The notes under the pieces were generated by a model. The model searched no databases and had not been told where the DNA came from. It worked only from the letters and a program-made list of their open reading frames with translations. Below, one piece after another: positions 10,982 through 22,425 of a DNA stretch of 64,000 nucleotides. Every line of letters begins with the position of its first letter. The stretch's first letter is position 1. Source of the DNA: Panaeolus papilionaceus (Eukaryota; Basidiomycota; Agaricomycetes; Agaricales); assembly GCA_015501605.1 (NCBI GenBank), contig JADNRZ010000002.1, positions 806,001 through 870,000 on the forward strand, given 5' to 3'. The translations under genes and the position numbers were made by a program.

Positions 10982-11727
10982 GATATATGGTAGACTCCCC
11001 CGTGTCCAAGGGTTGATCGAGACAAGCTCGCGAGTGGTTATGTTTCAAAAGGTCCGCTGTACCTGCAGCGTCGTCGTCGTCGTGAGGAAGAGTCACAGTA
11101 TGTACTGCGCAGGTTATGAAGCACGGAGCACCCTTTCAACGTGTTCTATTTTGGGAGTGTATCTGGTCAGGTGACCCTGTCCCAGTTTCGACCAAGCTTC
11201 ACTTCGGGTGCTAGCCGAACAACAGACGCTCATGCCAAATCCATTATAATCAGGTAAAACAACCCTTTTTATGTATATATTCGAATGCTTGTTAAAGTAA
11301 TAGTGCTATGTTTATGATGCTCCCCTAGACACAGAGAAGACAAAATTAATGGGAATGTGGGACGTAAGGAGTGGAGTTACCAATTTACTTAAGGAATTGT
11401 GTTCTATGTAATAACCGAAACAAATATAGTGTGAGTGCAATTACTCTTGTGGACAAACGCCCGCGAGAGTCTAGTAAACCAAGAGCAAGAAAATTCAAGA
11501 GGCCTTGTGTCATGTAGAAAGGGAGGAGAATAAAACAAAGGAGTCGAACATGGTGTGTTAATACAGAAAGCTATGAGTTACAGTGAAAACGGAAAAGGAA
11601 ACGAAAGGCGAAACAAGATAGAACACAAAGTTGTCATTATAATTGAGGGGAAAGAGAGAAAAAAAGGAGGGAATTATGGTTGATCAATAATCCGAGAGCG
11701 ATTTCCACTTGTGCTAGACGACGTGCA
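10982..11727. other. Intergenic region, no gene seen
   Basis: This region holds the upstream side of the F-box gene and the 3' side of the seven-helix gene (both on the minus strand). Short open frames here have no recognisable protein features. Confidence 0.5.
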
Positions 11728-13782
11728 TTACATTTCAGTCGTGGCTTGTTCCACATCGATTCGAATGCCGTTAACGATAGAGAGGGCGTTGGTAGAGCAG
11801 CTCTGATCTTCGTACGAGAGGCGTCCTGTGTTGTGATGGTCCAAAGAATTATACGCTGGTGCAGGACTGACACGGCGACGGGGTCTGTTCCCTTCGTGTT
11901 CGGAATTCATGTCGTCGCCGTCAGGGAGTGGTTCGCCATCGTCGCCACCGATGGCGGTACTCAAGCTACCGAGATCCATTCCAAAGCCTTCGTTAATATC
12001 GTCCAGCTCGACAACGTCTTGCTCGAGGTCGATGTCCATTGGGTCAGGGTGGATGCTTCCGAGGGTGGTCAATACGATGTGATTGGAACTAACAGTGCTG
12101 ACCACCCCACGCGTACGGTACCTGCTCCCCCCACCTTTGCTTCGATGGCCAGGAGGAGTATATGGAGATCCTTGTTGTGTCATTGACTTGGTAGTAAAGG
12201 CAGCCATTCCAGTGCCCTCTGAATGAGAGACAGTTTCGGAACCACGCTCCCTCAGATCAAGAATCTAATGGACGATTAGTTTGGGTGCACAAGTGTAGAC
12301 GACTAGTATGGTCATCCTTACCAAACGACAGGAGAGAACTGGGCCAAGCATTACACTGAGGGGGATGTTGATGGCTGATATTGCTTGTCGTGGTCTGAAA
12401 AAAGAATGAATTTGGGCTACGATTCCCTTCTCGAGCGGACTCACTGTAAGTAAAAGATGCCATTGACCTAATGCGGAACGTTAGTGCAAAATTCGAAGCA
12501 CTGGCTGCCATACTCACCAGGTTGGCAATAGAAATCAGGATATAGTAGAAGATGCCTAAATCTTATTAGACGTCGTCACTCAGGGGAACTTTGGGACGAC
12601 CTGCACCTTCTTTCAAAAACGTCTGGATTAAACGACTGTTGGGGCTACCATTTCTTCTACGGATGTCAAACGCTTTCCAAACCGTCATGAGAGTCACGAC
12701 AGTGTCGAACAAAAGCGGGGCAATCTAAATCGGAAATAAAAAGAGTGGACTGGAGGAGTTTCGGATACGGTACCTACAAAAAAGCCTATTCACAATAAAT
12801 CAGAAATTAAGTTATAGAACGACTCAAGGATTCTCACCTAATAAATGCGCTGAGTGAGGCTTGGACATTGGAAGACATGGGCCCTTATCCTGTTTCCATG
12901 TGAGATAAAGAAAGGGCTCGATCATAATAGCGCATACAAATGGAGGTTTGACAAATGGGAGGACTATATGCGTGTTAAAAGTGAAATTTTGAGACAAGGA
13001 GTAACACTCACGCAGCATTTGGGTGGTCGCCACATACAATTGATATGCTACCATACCCGAAAGGGCAAAGATCAAGAACCAAAGTACATACAGGTTTCGA
13101 GAGAAAAAAGCGTATGTGCGGATAAGCAGGACGGCTAAATGAGGGTTATCGGACGTTCTACTTTTTTTGCGAAACGGGAGGATAGTTACACTCTGATCCT
13201 ACTTGGTTCCACATTGCGAGAGCAACTGGAATCTAGAATTGAAGGATTAAAATACGAGTAAAATGAGGGAAGAGATACTTACTCTGAAGATTCGTTCGCA
13301 GGTCTCCCTATGATGATCGACCACGAAGCAATAGAGGAGATAGGGAACCACAGTAATGACCCAATAGCTGTGAGCGGTGTTTATTTTATGTAAATTCGAA
13401 GCAAAGATGTCGCATATACTCACCGGCAGAAGAGATAGGCGGCTTTAACAGGAGTCCAATGGGTCCTCCATACCTATAATCGCGTAAAAAAGAAGAATAA
13501 ACACAAATGAAAAACGAGGATTCTGGGGAAAGGCATACGAAGCGCCACTCTCTTGATATACAGACAATCCAATCCCATAAAACCACGGCATCTAGAGGAA
13601 AACAAAGGGGGAAGAAATTAGAAAAAAAGCACAAATCCTTGTAAATGAACATGACAGTTACACAAGGCTGTCAAAGAATGAGCTTCATGATATTGGAGAT
13701 GAGGTCAATAATACGTACCGCAGAAGTATAGCTGAGTTATAAAGATAAAATGTTGGCTGCTCTCTGGAGTGTCTTCAGCCAT
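11728..13782 (-). CDS. Fungal seven-helix membrane protein, DUF6533 type
   Basis: A multi-exon integral membrane protein. Exon 1 (13719-13782) encodes MAEDTPESSQHFIFITQLYF and one more residue. It splices in frame to DAVVLWDWIVCISREWRFVW, the typical early DUF6533 segment, and on to TPVKAAYLFCRYWVITVV. Further hydrophobic segments are YVLWFLIFALSGMVAYQL, a segment around FDTVVTLMTVWKAFDIRRR, and FYYILISIANL. The block AINIPLSVMLGPVLSCRL, then ILDLRERG, closes the membrane part. The last exon (12207-11728) is a long acidic cytosolic tail (DPMDIDLEQDVVELDDINEG). This family is abundant in mushrooms and functionally undefined; a receptor-like role is only a guess. Some middle exon borders are uncertain. 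Confidence 0.75.
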
Positions 13783-14312
13783 GGTGGAAAGGAAGAAAGG
13801 GGGAGATGGTGGTAGAAAGAAAACAAGAAGAGATAAAGGGAAAAAGAGAGAGGAGACAGATTCAAAGAGTAACGACCGTCACAACCGACATTCCACAAAC
13901 TCTGGAAGAAGCAAGTCATGTTCTATATTCGGCCAGAAGCATTACAACGCCGCATTCCGCACTTGTCTTCTATTTATCTTTCCGATAAATAAATATAATA
14001 AATATAATATATTTAAGCCGTCTCCATTCCGCAAACTATAAACATTATCGCTATCACTATTGATAAAAAGGGAACAGTGGATCTCACCATAAACCGGGTC
14101 ATAAGACTTGTTGTTGATAGTGTTTCGATTAATTTCGAACGACGATGGTGGACTAGACAGGCGCTCAAGACGCGTACGTTATCACAAATACGTAAGCAAA
14201 TAGCATCCGCACGTGTGTCTCTGTTTAGCGACAACCCACACTGCGTTCCGCTCCGACGACGAAAAGACAGACACGACCACGACCTTCAGAGTCTTCGTCG
14301 TCGTCTACTACA
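13783..14312. promoter_or_regulatory. Divergent promoter region between seven-helix protein and ALG9
   Basis: A 530 bp stretch between two divergent start codons. It contains an A/T-only run near 13985-14020 and no supported coding sequence. Confidence 0.45.
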
Positions 14313-16763
14313 ATGTCTTCACAAGTTCAACATATTAGGTTTAGAGGTCCAACAAATGGTCCTCCAGCACCTCCAAAACCAGTTCAACAACGTCACACCG
14401 GTATTTTGCAAGATCAACTTCGAAGGTGAACGGATGTTGTCACTAGACTAAGATTTAACAACGAAGCTGATGTAGATATCGGGCAGAGCTCAGAAAAGGC
14501 CATGGACTCCGTCTTTCTCGCTCGCTGTGAGAATCTTGTTGCTCGTTCGTGTTACAGGTGCAATGTATGCCAACATTGGAGATTGTGATGAAGGTACCTG
14601 CATATCATCAATACCTCACAGCCAGGTCTAATGTGCTCTTTGTAGTTTTCAATTTCTGGGAGCCTCTTCACTTCCTTGATCAAGGTTCAGCTTTTCAAAC
14701 TTGGGAGCTTTCACCCAAATATGCACTTCGAAGTTGGGCCTACCTCCTTCTACATATTCTACCCCCACGAATTGGTAGGGTATTTCTTCCCGGCGATAAG
14801 GTAATTTTCACGTTACTACCGTTTCTTAATCACCCTAATAGCTTAATAGAGGGCTGCCTTTTTCGCTCTCCGTATATTTCTTGCTGGAATATCCGGTCTC
14901 GTCGAAGCCGCCATGTACAGAACAATCTTAACCAAGATTAATGAGCGTGTCGGCCGTTATTTCTTCTTCATGATGCTCTTTAGTGCAGGAATGTGGAATG
15001 CAACAACCGGTATGTGATACACCATAATTCCCGGAAGTAATCTTATCTATGTGCTCCAGCTTTCCTGCCTTCAACATTTGCCATGCACACATTTGCCCTC
15101 GCATTCTCATACGCTTTGGCACCAGCCAGCCTCGCCAACAACAAACGTACTCTCGCAGCTACTCTTTTGTTCGCTACAGGCGCCATTGTCGGTTGGCCTT
15201 TTGCTTTGGCAATTGCCATTCCTTTCGTTTTCGAAGAACTCTTCATTTACAGTGCAGATGCAGTCACCCCACAGTCTAGGTCCTCTTGGATTCAAAAGCG
15301 CTTCACACGTTTGATAGGTTCTGGAGTTTTAGCGTTACTTCTCTTCGTACGTTAAACACCACTATCCTTGTGTCAAATAGTACTTAGCATCTTTACAGAT
15401 CCCTGTCATTGGCATAGATAGCCTTGCCTACGGGAAGTTGGCCATCGTGCCATGGAACATTATCAAGTACAACATCTTTGGAGGTTCTGACCGCGGTCCC
15501 AATCTCTACGGCACTGAACCATGGAATTTTTATCTTCTCAATCTCGTCCTTAACTTCAATTGCATCCTTCCACTTTCGTTGATATCTCTCCCTGCCTTGT
15601 TCGTTACCTACTTCGTTGATCGCAGACGGTTGGGTCTCGTTTCACCAAACTCCAATCAGAGTTCGCCCTTCACGATCTTGGCTTTGAGACTGGCTCCACT
15701 GTACCTTTGGATTGGGATTCTGTCGCTTCAACCTCACAAGGAAGAACGATTCATGTTCCCGGTGTACCCTCTACTGTGCTTTAATGCGGCTGTCTCCGTC
15801 TACCTCATTCGCGGTTGGATGGAAGTAGCTTATGTTAAGGCTACAAGCTCACCCTACCGAGTATGTTGTAACTTTTACACTTTGTCTACTGGCATCGCTG
15901 ACACAGTATTCAGGCATCACAAACATACCTCTTCAGGAATTTCACATCCTCTGTTGTAGTCGCGACATCCGTCCTTTCCCTTGCACGTATTGCCGCTGTA
16001 TACGTGTACTATCATGCTCCTCTCGACATCGCATTTGACTTCCAGATCAAGGAGCTACCCCGCTTACTCAACGACACCGCTTTGCTCCCCGTTTATCCCC
16101 CAGGCACTCACGAAGAGGATACGCCCCGTATTGACCTTACTCCTGTTCGAGAATTCGAGCTTAACCTCTGCTTGGGCAAGGAGTGGTATCGATTCCCCGG
16201 AAACTACCTCATCCCCAATGGAGTCCATGTCCGATTCATCAAAAGCGAATTCAACGGCATGCTCCCGAGGCACTTTGAGGAGAAGCTTCCTGAAAAGCCA
16301 AGCGAAGACAACGTTTGGAGCCAACTTTCAGCGAAATGGTGGTTGCGCCCCCAGACTACAATTGTCCCTGATGACCTCAACGACTTGAATAAAGAGGACG
16401 TTCGCCACTATGTACGTGTTTTTTCATAAATTTTCTTATTATCTCTCATTGTTATCGGTCTAGATGCCCGTTGACCAATGTGACTACCTCATTGATCTTG
16501 ATTTCCCCCTTCACCCTATCACCTCCCCACTCGAACCACGGTATGCCGTCATGGATGAAACTTGGGAACGAATCTACTGCCACACCTTCCTTGATGCGCG
16601 TCATTCCTTCCCTCTCACTCGTATTTTCTGGTTCCCTGGAAAGGCATGGCAAGCCACCAACGAATTCGGCGATTACTGTCTCCTCAGGCACAAACACAAC
16701 GTGATCGCAAAAGAATTGGACGTTGCTCAGCGATTTGGGCTCGTTCACAGGTCCAAATATTAA
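14313..16763 (+). CDS. ALG9: Dolichyl-P-Man alpha-1,2-mannosyltransferase (GT22)
   Basis: ER membrane mannosyltransferase that adds alpha-1,2-mannoses to the lumenal lipid-linked oligosaccharide for N-glycosylation. Eight exons give 693 residues: 14313-14425, 14487-14593, 14646-14800, 14850-15009, 15060-15346, 15399-15860, 15914-16411 and 16464-16763. The GT22 signature follows the first membrane segment: VTGAMYANIGDCDEVFNFWE, then PLHFL, with the conserved acidic pair and a segment ending YALRSWAYLLLH. Another landmark is LQPHKEERFMFPVYPLLCF, the conserved HKEERF motif. Several hydrophobic segments lie between. The lumenal C-terminal part contains FPGNYLIPNG and DQCDYLIDLD, typical of ALG9. 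The N-terminus is proline-rich and polar. The identification is secure. Confidence 0.95.
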
Positions 16764-17012
16764 TGCGTTGTGACCTCATCATTAAAACTGGGTTTACGCT
16801 GGAATCATAGGCCTTGTAATCACTACTCCTTTAATTATTTGTAGCCCTCGCTATCCAAACTAATTCTATGGGTACTTATCATCCACACGTGCACCATGTG
16901 GCTAACGTTTTAATCTTCAACTTGGTGTCAGCCACCCAGCTGGCATAACCTGGCGTTCATTTATTATGGCACTTCTCCCCGCACCCTCCTTCGTGAAACC
17001 ATCTCTGCCATC

Positions 17013-19181
17013 ATGCGTATACCTACCACGACCCTGGGCGACTTTCCGATCGATGAGGAGGATATTAGACTTTCGGTGACGTCGAATGCTCTGGTGGCTC
17101 TTGACACTTTGAATCCACCTTCCCCTGTTCTGACTCCCTCGCAATTGAGTTTCACATGGTCTTCTGGGGAAATACCTATTCTTCTCTATGATAACGCTTA
17201 TCTGAAGCACGATGGCGTCCGGCGCTCTATCTCGTCCGTCAACTCTGAGAGCTTAGAGCTCCAACGAATCTCTACCAATTTGGACATGACCAGTTTCGCA
17301 GACGATGTTGTGGCTTCTCAGGAATGGAGGACCACGCCTGTGTTCTCGACTCAGACCACGACAGATGCGATAACTGCTGTTCCGCCCTCTTCTCTTTCGT
17401 CATTTGGCAGCAGTGCTACGTTATCCTCTGCCGGCACGTTTGGTCCAAGAAGGGATGCGGCTGTGTCAGGTGGCTGGCGGCGTACGACCCTGATTCCCAC
17501 TGACTCTCTTCATCACAGCACTTTATTGTCTGATGAAACTCCTCATGACGCTGGTACAGAGTCTGACACTGTTACGATCTGTCCCTCATTACCAGATGAT
17601 TGTCTCTCGCAGAAGCGCCCCTTATCTATACTGCTTGAACAAATCACGGATAACCTGGGATGCAGTTCTCTGTCTAATCAGGGGAAAGACCATCGTGATG
17701 CCCCAGTGGACCCGGATGAAACCTTCCTGGCGTCTCCGACATCTACCACCCTCTCTTGGATATCCAGTCGTGATTGGACCTGGCAGGAGTATAAAGACTA
17801 TATCTCGCAGGAGACTCTGACATGCTATGATCGTGCTCGACCGGATTCGCAGGTTATGTCTTCTGTCGATATTATCTCGCCAACTAAAGATCGTCAACGT
17901 CGTTCGGCTTTGCAAGCACAGGATATCAACGTTCCTAGGACTGTTTCTGTTGTCAAAGAAGACATAGCAAGAGCGTCTCTGCAACCAAAAGTCAACTCGT
18001 GTGCAGTTCTTCAAGCGAGGCAGGACCAGGACTGCTATCCATGGCTAAAAGACACAACCGTGCAACTTATGATCGATCAGGAGGGGTTCCGGGGTGCAGA
18101 ACCGCTGTTCAAGTTCGCGTCCGTTGGCAAACTGCGTACGACTCATAATACCGCCAAACCTCTCAGCACTGTCATGGCCCAATTCAGACCATCCACACGT
18201 CAGACCTTTCATTTCCATTACGCGCCTTTCGAGACACCTCCCATCCTTCGCAGAGTTATCATCAACGCTGATGAGGGCCACGACTTTGTGAGTCGGCAGG
18301 CCCACCTCACACTTAAAAACAATGGGGTGTACGTCGTACATGGACAAGAGGTTTCATCAGACTCGGAGTCAGCGGGGCAGAAGCTGTATTGGCAGTTCGA
18401 GTATTTTGTGGATGATCGTCGGGTGGAACACTCTGGGAAGGTGTTGGAAGGGGAAAAGGTGTTGATCCCCCTTACATTTGCGTGCTCGCCCAAGCTACTC
18501 TTGTCCGTGCAAGGCAAGCGGGTGAATATCGTCCAAGTATTCAAAAAAGGTGTCGCTCCCAAGATCGTCGCTGAGAAACTGCAGCCCCCTGGCACGACTG
18601 TCGGCAGGCCATCTTCAGCTCCAGAGAAGATCAGTGTTGCGTCGAAGTCATCACCCTCCACCACTCCCACTAAAAGCCTGCGCACCTCGTCGCCGACGAA
18701 ATCTCTGTGGACACTACACCGACGAGTTCAATCACACAACATCAGACAGCCTGATACCCCCAAGCCCCTTTCGCCAACCATCGTCCAACAGCCATCATCA
18801 AAAAGTCCGGCATTCAATCACCTTCCTTGGTTTTCACCTCCATTCAAGGGTCAGCACCTATCCAGCTCTCATCGGCGCGCTGCCTCCGCCAGCGAAAGTA
18901 CGCCAGAACCAATGCGCACCCAGCCTTCGAAGCACCGTAAGAGTCCCACCATGAACGAATCACCTACATCCCCTCCGCTCCCACAAACACCTAAACATCG
19001 ACATATTATCCCTCCATGCAAGCTGGAGGAGTATGTTGACACCACTTCATCTGATTGCAGAGTAGATTGCGTCACGCTGCGCAAAAACACTGTCGTTGAG
19101 CCATCCAATGGATTCACGCCACTCACGCCAAGGCCTCGTCAGACTGGGAAGGCCTCAGATATTGCGCGGCGGAGTTCATGA
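17013..19181 (+). CDS. Hypothetical Ser/Thr/Pro-rich protein, 722 residues
   Basis: A single uninterrupted open frame, unusual in this intron-rich window. The first in-frame ATG is at 17013. No signal peptide or membrane helix is apparent. The N-terminal half is low-complexity and Ser/Thr rich. A more ordered segment at roughly residues 375-530 contains FRPSTRQTFHFHYAPFET, LYWQFEYFVDDRRVEHSGKV and LLSVQGKRVNIVQVFKKG, with alternating hydrophobics that suggest a beta-rich domain. The C-terminal 190 residues are again disordered, with many SP/TP pairs (candidate proline-directed phosphorylation sites) and basic patches. I do not recognise the family. The length and codon-like composition make it a real gene. 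Confidence 0.75.
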   Translation: MRIPTTTLGDFPIDEEDIRLSVTSNALVALDTLNPPSPVLTPSQLSFTWSSGEIPILLYDNAYLKHDGVRRSISSVNSESLELQRISTNLDMTSFADDVVASQEWRTTPVFSTQTTTDAITAVPPSSLSSFGSSATLSSAGTFGPRRDAAVSGGWRRTTLIPTDSLHHSTLLSDETPHDAGTESDTVTICPSLPDDCLSQKRPLSILLEQITDNLGCSSLSNQGKDHRDAPVDPDETFLASPTSTTLSWISSRDWTWQEYKDYISQETLTCYDRARPDSQVMSSVDIISPTKDRQRRSALQAQDINVPRTVSVVKEDIARASLQPKVNSCAVLQARQDQDCYPWLKDTTVQLMIDQEGFRGAEPLFKFASVGKLRTTHNTAKPLSTVMAQFRPSTRQTFHFHYAPFETPPILRRVIINADEGHDFVSRQAHLTLKNNGVYVVHGQEVSSDSESAGQKLYWQFEYFVDDRRVEHSGKVLEGEKVLIPLTFACSPKLLLSVQGKRVNIVQVFKKGVAPKIVAEKLQPPGTTVGRPSSAPEKISVASKSSPSTTPTKSLRTSSPTKSLWTLHRRVQSHNIRQPDTPKPLSPTIVQQPSSKSPAFNHLPWFSPPFKGQHLSSSHRRAASASESTPEPMRTQPSKHRKSPTMNESPTSPPLPQTPKHRHIIPPCKLEEYVDTTSSDCRVDCVTLRKNTVVEPSNGFTPLTPRPRQTGKASDIARRSS

Positions 19182-19470
19182 AAACGGCGCGAGTATGTCA
19201 CATTTCCCCCGAAGAGCGCCTCTGGGTTTGGGCCCTGGGGTTGAATTGGTGGTTATAGGGTAATTCAATAGATTCATTGACCATTTGGTAGTTGGTTATA
19301 CGTGAGTGGGGATGATTGGCATATCAAAGCGATTGTAGATGACGACGGCACGATCTTGAGAAAAAAGCGTATGTAAATAGTAACATTGTTCAGGAGATAA
19401 AGGAACTGTATGCATATTTAAACGTTGAATTGCGAGTGAGGCGCTCCACTTGAAACTCCTATCTAGCAAT

Positions 19471-22425
19471 TCATTGGCAACAGGCGTTAGTGGTTGGAGC
19501 GTTGTTGTTGCCAGCATCGAAGGCCGGAACGCTTAATGGATCCTTGCTACCAGGGACGTCCATACTAGGGTTGGCTTTGAAGAATGAATTAGGCTTGAAG
19601 GTAACATGGAGCGTCTCCACAGGCATCCTGAAAAGGGATTAACAACTGATTACGCAGTCGCAGAAAAAAGAATGGAACATACACAGGCCAGTCTTCAGGG
19701 CGCGCGATGTGAGTCGTACCTATTGAAAAGGGTGAGATTAGAATATTCCATAGCGCTTCAGAAGAGACTGGAAAACATACCAACTGTCAGATATACCAAG
19801 AGATCTTGGTTTTCGACATCTAGACCTCTTTCAACCCAGCTGCCGATGGAATCTTCAGGCTCCTCTCGGGTCTGAGGAACATATTTGCCTGCGGGCCACA
19901 TTCTCAAACTTCCACTGTTTTGAGCCTCAACATCACGACAGACCCAGAGGGTATTCGAAATAAATTTGGCCCGGCGTGCCGCCCAGCCATCTGGGCGAGA
20001 CATCATAGGCGTTGCCCCACCCTTGAGTCCAATACTGTAACCAACTTCCTTGCCGGAGGTATAATGCTTTTTGCTTGCGTTGACGATTTTCCATCTACGA
20101 TCCTTGGCATAGTCGAAGGGTCTTCCGCATTCTTTCTTGAGAATGCTATCTTTGGTGAAGAAAGCATTTCCAGCAAAGTTCTCTTTGGAGCCAGTAGGAG
20201 CGTCCAATGGAATTATGTCAGTTTCGACGATGGAATTGTTGAGGCCATCAACCATGGGGTCAACGCGAAGACTGAACAGATGTTGATGATGTTGGGCGTT
20301 AATATTTGGTGCGACAACGGTACCGAATGGACTGGGTTCGCCGTCCTTATGGACATAGACAGAGAGAATACCAGTCAAGCGAATTTCGAACTCGATGGAG
20401 CCATCCTGATAAAAGTGATAGTTCCAAACGTATTCTAAATAATTAAAAATTAGATTTTCCAGGTTGTTCAGAACCAAATTCGTAAATGCGTACCGTAATT
20501 TGCAAGAGTGCAAACCATGCTAATAACTAAACGTCGTCTCCGAACTGTGTGCGACCTGCCACCCGGACGGTAGTCGCTGTGCTTCCAGAGCACACCAGAG
20601 TCCTCTTCATGAATGCAAATCACATTCTTGATGACGAATGGGTTGCCACTATGTGAAACAAAGACACCGGGCTAAATCATGGTATTTATTTTCCAATAAG
20701 TTTATGTCGTTCTCGGTGATCTAGTCACTTACCATGTAATGGATCTGACCCAAGCAATCGCAACCGAGCGAAAGCTCGTTGGCCATGGTACCCATGCCAT
20801 ATTCACCTCTGTAGAACCTGTAAGGATTCATCTTGCATTGAGAATTATTGTTGACTTACGAGTCAAATGCGAATTTCCTAGGATGTGGATACTCGGGAGC
20901 ACCATATGGTACAACCATCTCGGCCATCGACAACCTATACATAATAGGTCGTATTTCTCCCTTGTCGTTGTACGTGATCGTGGAGAGAGCAATACCCTCC
21001 CTCTGAGAAAAGGCTTGTTGACTAATGGTTAGATATCCGGTCGGCCCTTAAGAGCCATCTGTAGACTTTACCGATGTGCATTTTCCAGTTCTGCCATTCA
21101 AGGACATGACCGTCGATCTTAAAGCTGACACCTTCAGGCTGAACAACATGGAGGGGTTTTACATCTTTACGAGGTTCGTAGCCACCCTCTTCCGTCTTTG
21201 CCATTAGATCTGGGAGGAAGTCCCATGCCTTTCTTGGGGGCGGGACTCGTTCGCGTTTAGACGCCGCGAGCGAGTCTGCTGCTATTGGTGGCGGTGCGGT
21301 ACTGTGAACCGTGAGCGAGGCAGACCCATCAGGGTTTCGGACATAGTGCGGTGGGAAGTCTATGAAAGGGTAAGTTAGTGCTAACAAGGGATAGGGGTCA
21401 TATGGACAGACCAACGTAAAGCACTTCGTTGTTTGTCACGTCAACCACGGGAACGAAGTCCTGCAAAGAGTTAGCGAAAGAATAGATAGATACTTGTAAA
21501 ACAGAGATTCACCAAAGGATGGGCGTAAATGTTGTCATGTTCCGAAAAACGCGCGAACATGAGCGCTTGTTGAACACGTTGGGCTTGAGGGAAACGCTCG
21601 TCGTAGCCGATGGCCCATCCATCACAGTAGATCTGCTCAGGCTCAAGCCCTGCCTCATTATTGGCTGTTAGCCTTTTTTCCCCTCCTAGTTACTGGACCA
21701 TACACTCACCGACATCCTTCGCGATCTTTTGGATTAGGGGACTATTCCTTACGACGACTTCGCATTCGGTCAGCTCTTCCACAGATATTTGAGGATGAAA
21801 CTCTTCGGGAAGCAGGGTCATTACGTCGACCTCCCATTTCCCTTCCGGGTTGAGTAAGAGTTCTGCGTTATACGCACGACTGAATGAATGTTGAAATCAG
21901 CGACGTGTAGGATCCTGGTGAGAACTCTCGTACCCATGAACGACATCCAGAAACTGAGGAAATATTAAAACACACATTCAGGGAAGATAATTAATTTCTT
22001 ACGTCTGATTCTGCTCTCCTGATAATTGGAACTGGTTTCTCAGGCTTTGACCCAGGAACTATTGGGATTCCAAGGTATGCAAGAACAGCTCGTTTGGTTG
22101 TAGGTAGCAAGGATAAAGTAATGAACTTGACTGCCTTTACTTCCGTATTAGCGAGAAGATAGCGACGAATTTCAACGGAAGCATTTATGATCTACAAAGA
22201 ATAGGTAACATTAGCACAATCTAATCAAGGAGACAATTGACGGAGGTTTATGCTGACTTCATCTTCCGTTAACGGATCCAAAGGATGCTTGAATGGGGGA
22301 CTCGACGCTGGTTTTGAAGTCGGGGTTGAATCGATTGAGGTAGGAGCGTCAGTGTTACTGTTGGCTTTCTCAGCTGAAATATTCTCTGAGCTCATGATCT
22401 GAGGTTGGGGAGGTAATTCAGCCAT
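19471..22425 (-). CDS. Copper amine oxidase (topaquinone-dependent)
   Basis: A copper/TPQ enzyme that oxidises primary amines to aldehydes, releasing ammonia and hydrogen peroxide. The start at 22425 (MAELPPQPQIMSSEN) has no signal peptide, so an intracellular, possibly peroxisomal, site is likely, although the C-terminus has no SKL. The catalytic-base motif KFAFDSGEYGMG is assembled across an intron near 20855, with the Asp codon at 20862-20864. The TPQ precursor Tyr lies in CTLANYEYVWNYHF, with its TAC at 20495-20497; intron 20435-20493 follows immediately. Copper ligands are seen in AQHHQHLFSLR. The C-terminal block THIARPEDWPVMPVETLHV leads to the stop at 19471. N-terminal regions include HPLDPLTEDEV. 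There are numerous short introns, so some borders are approximate. Confidence 0.93.
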
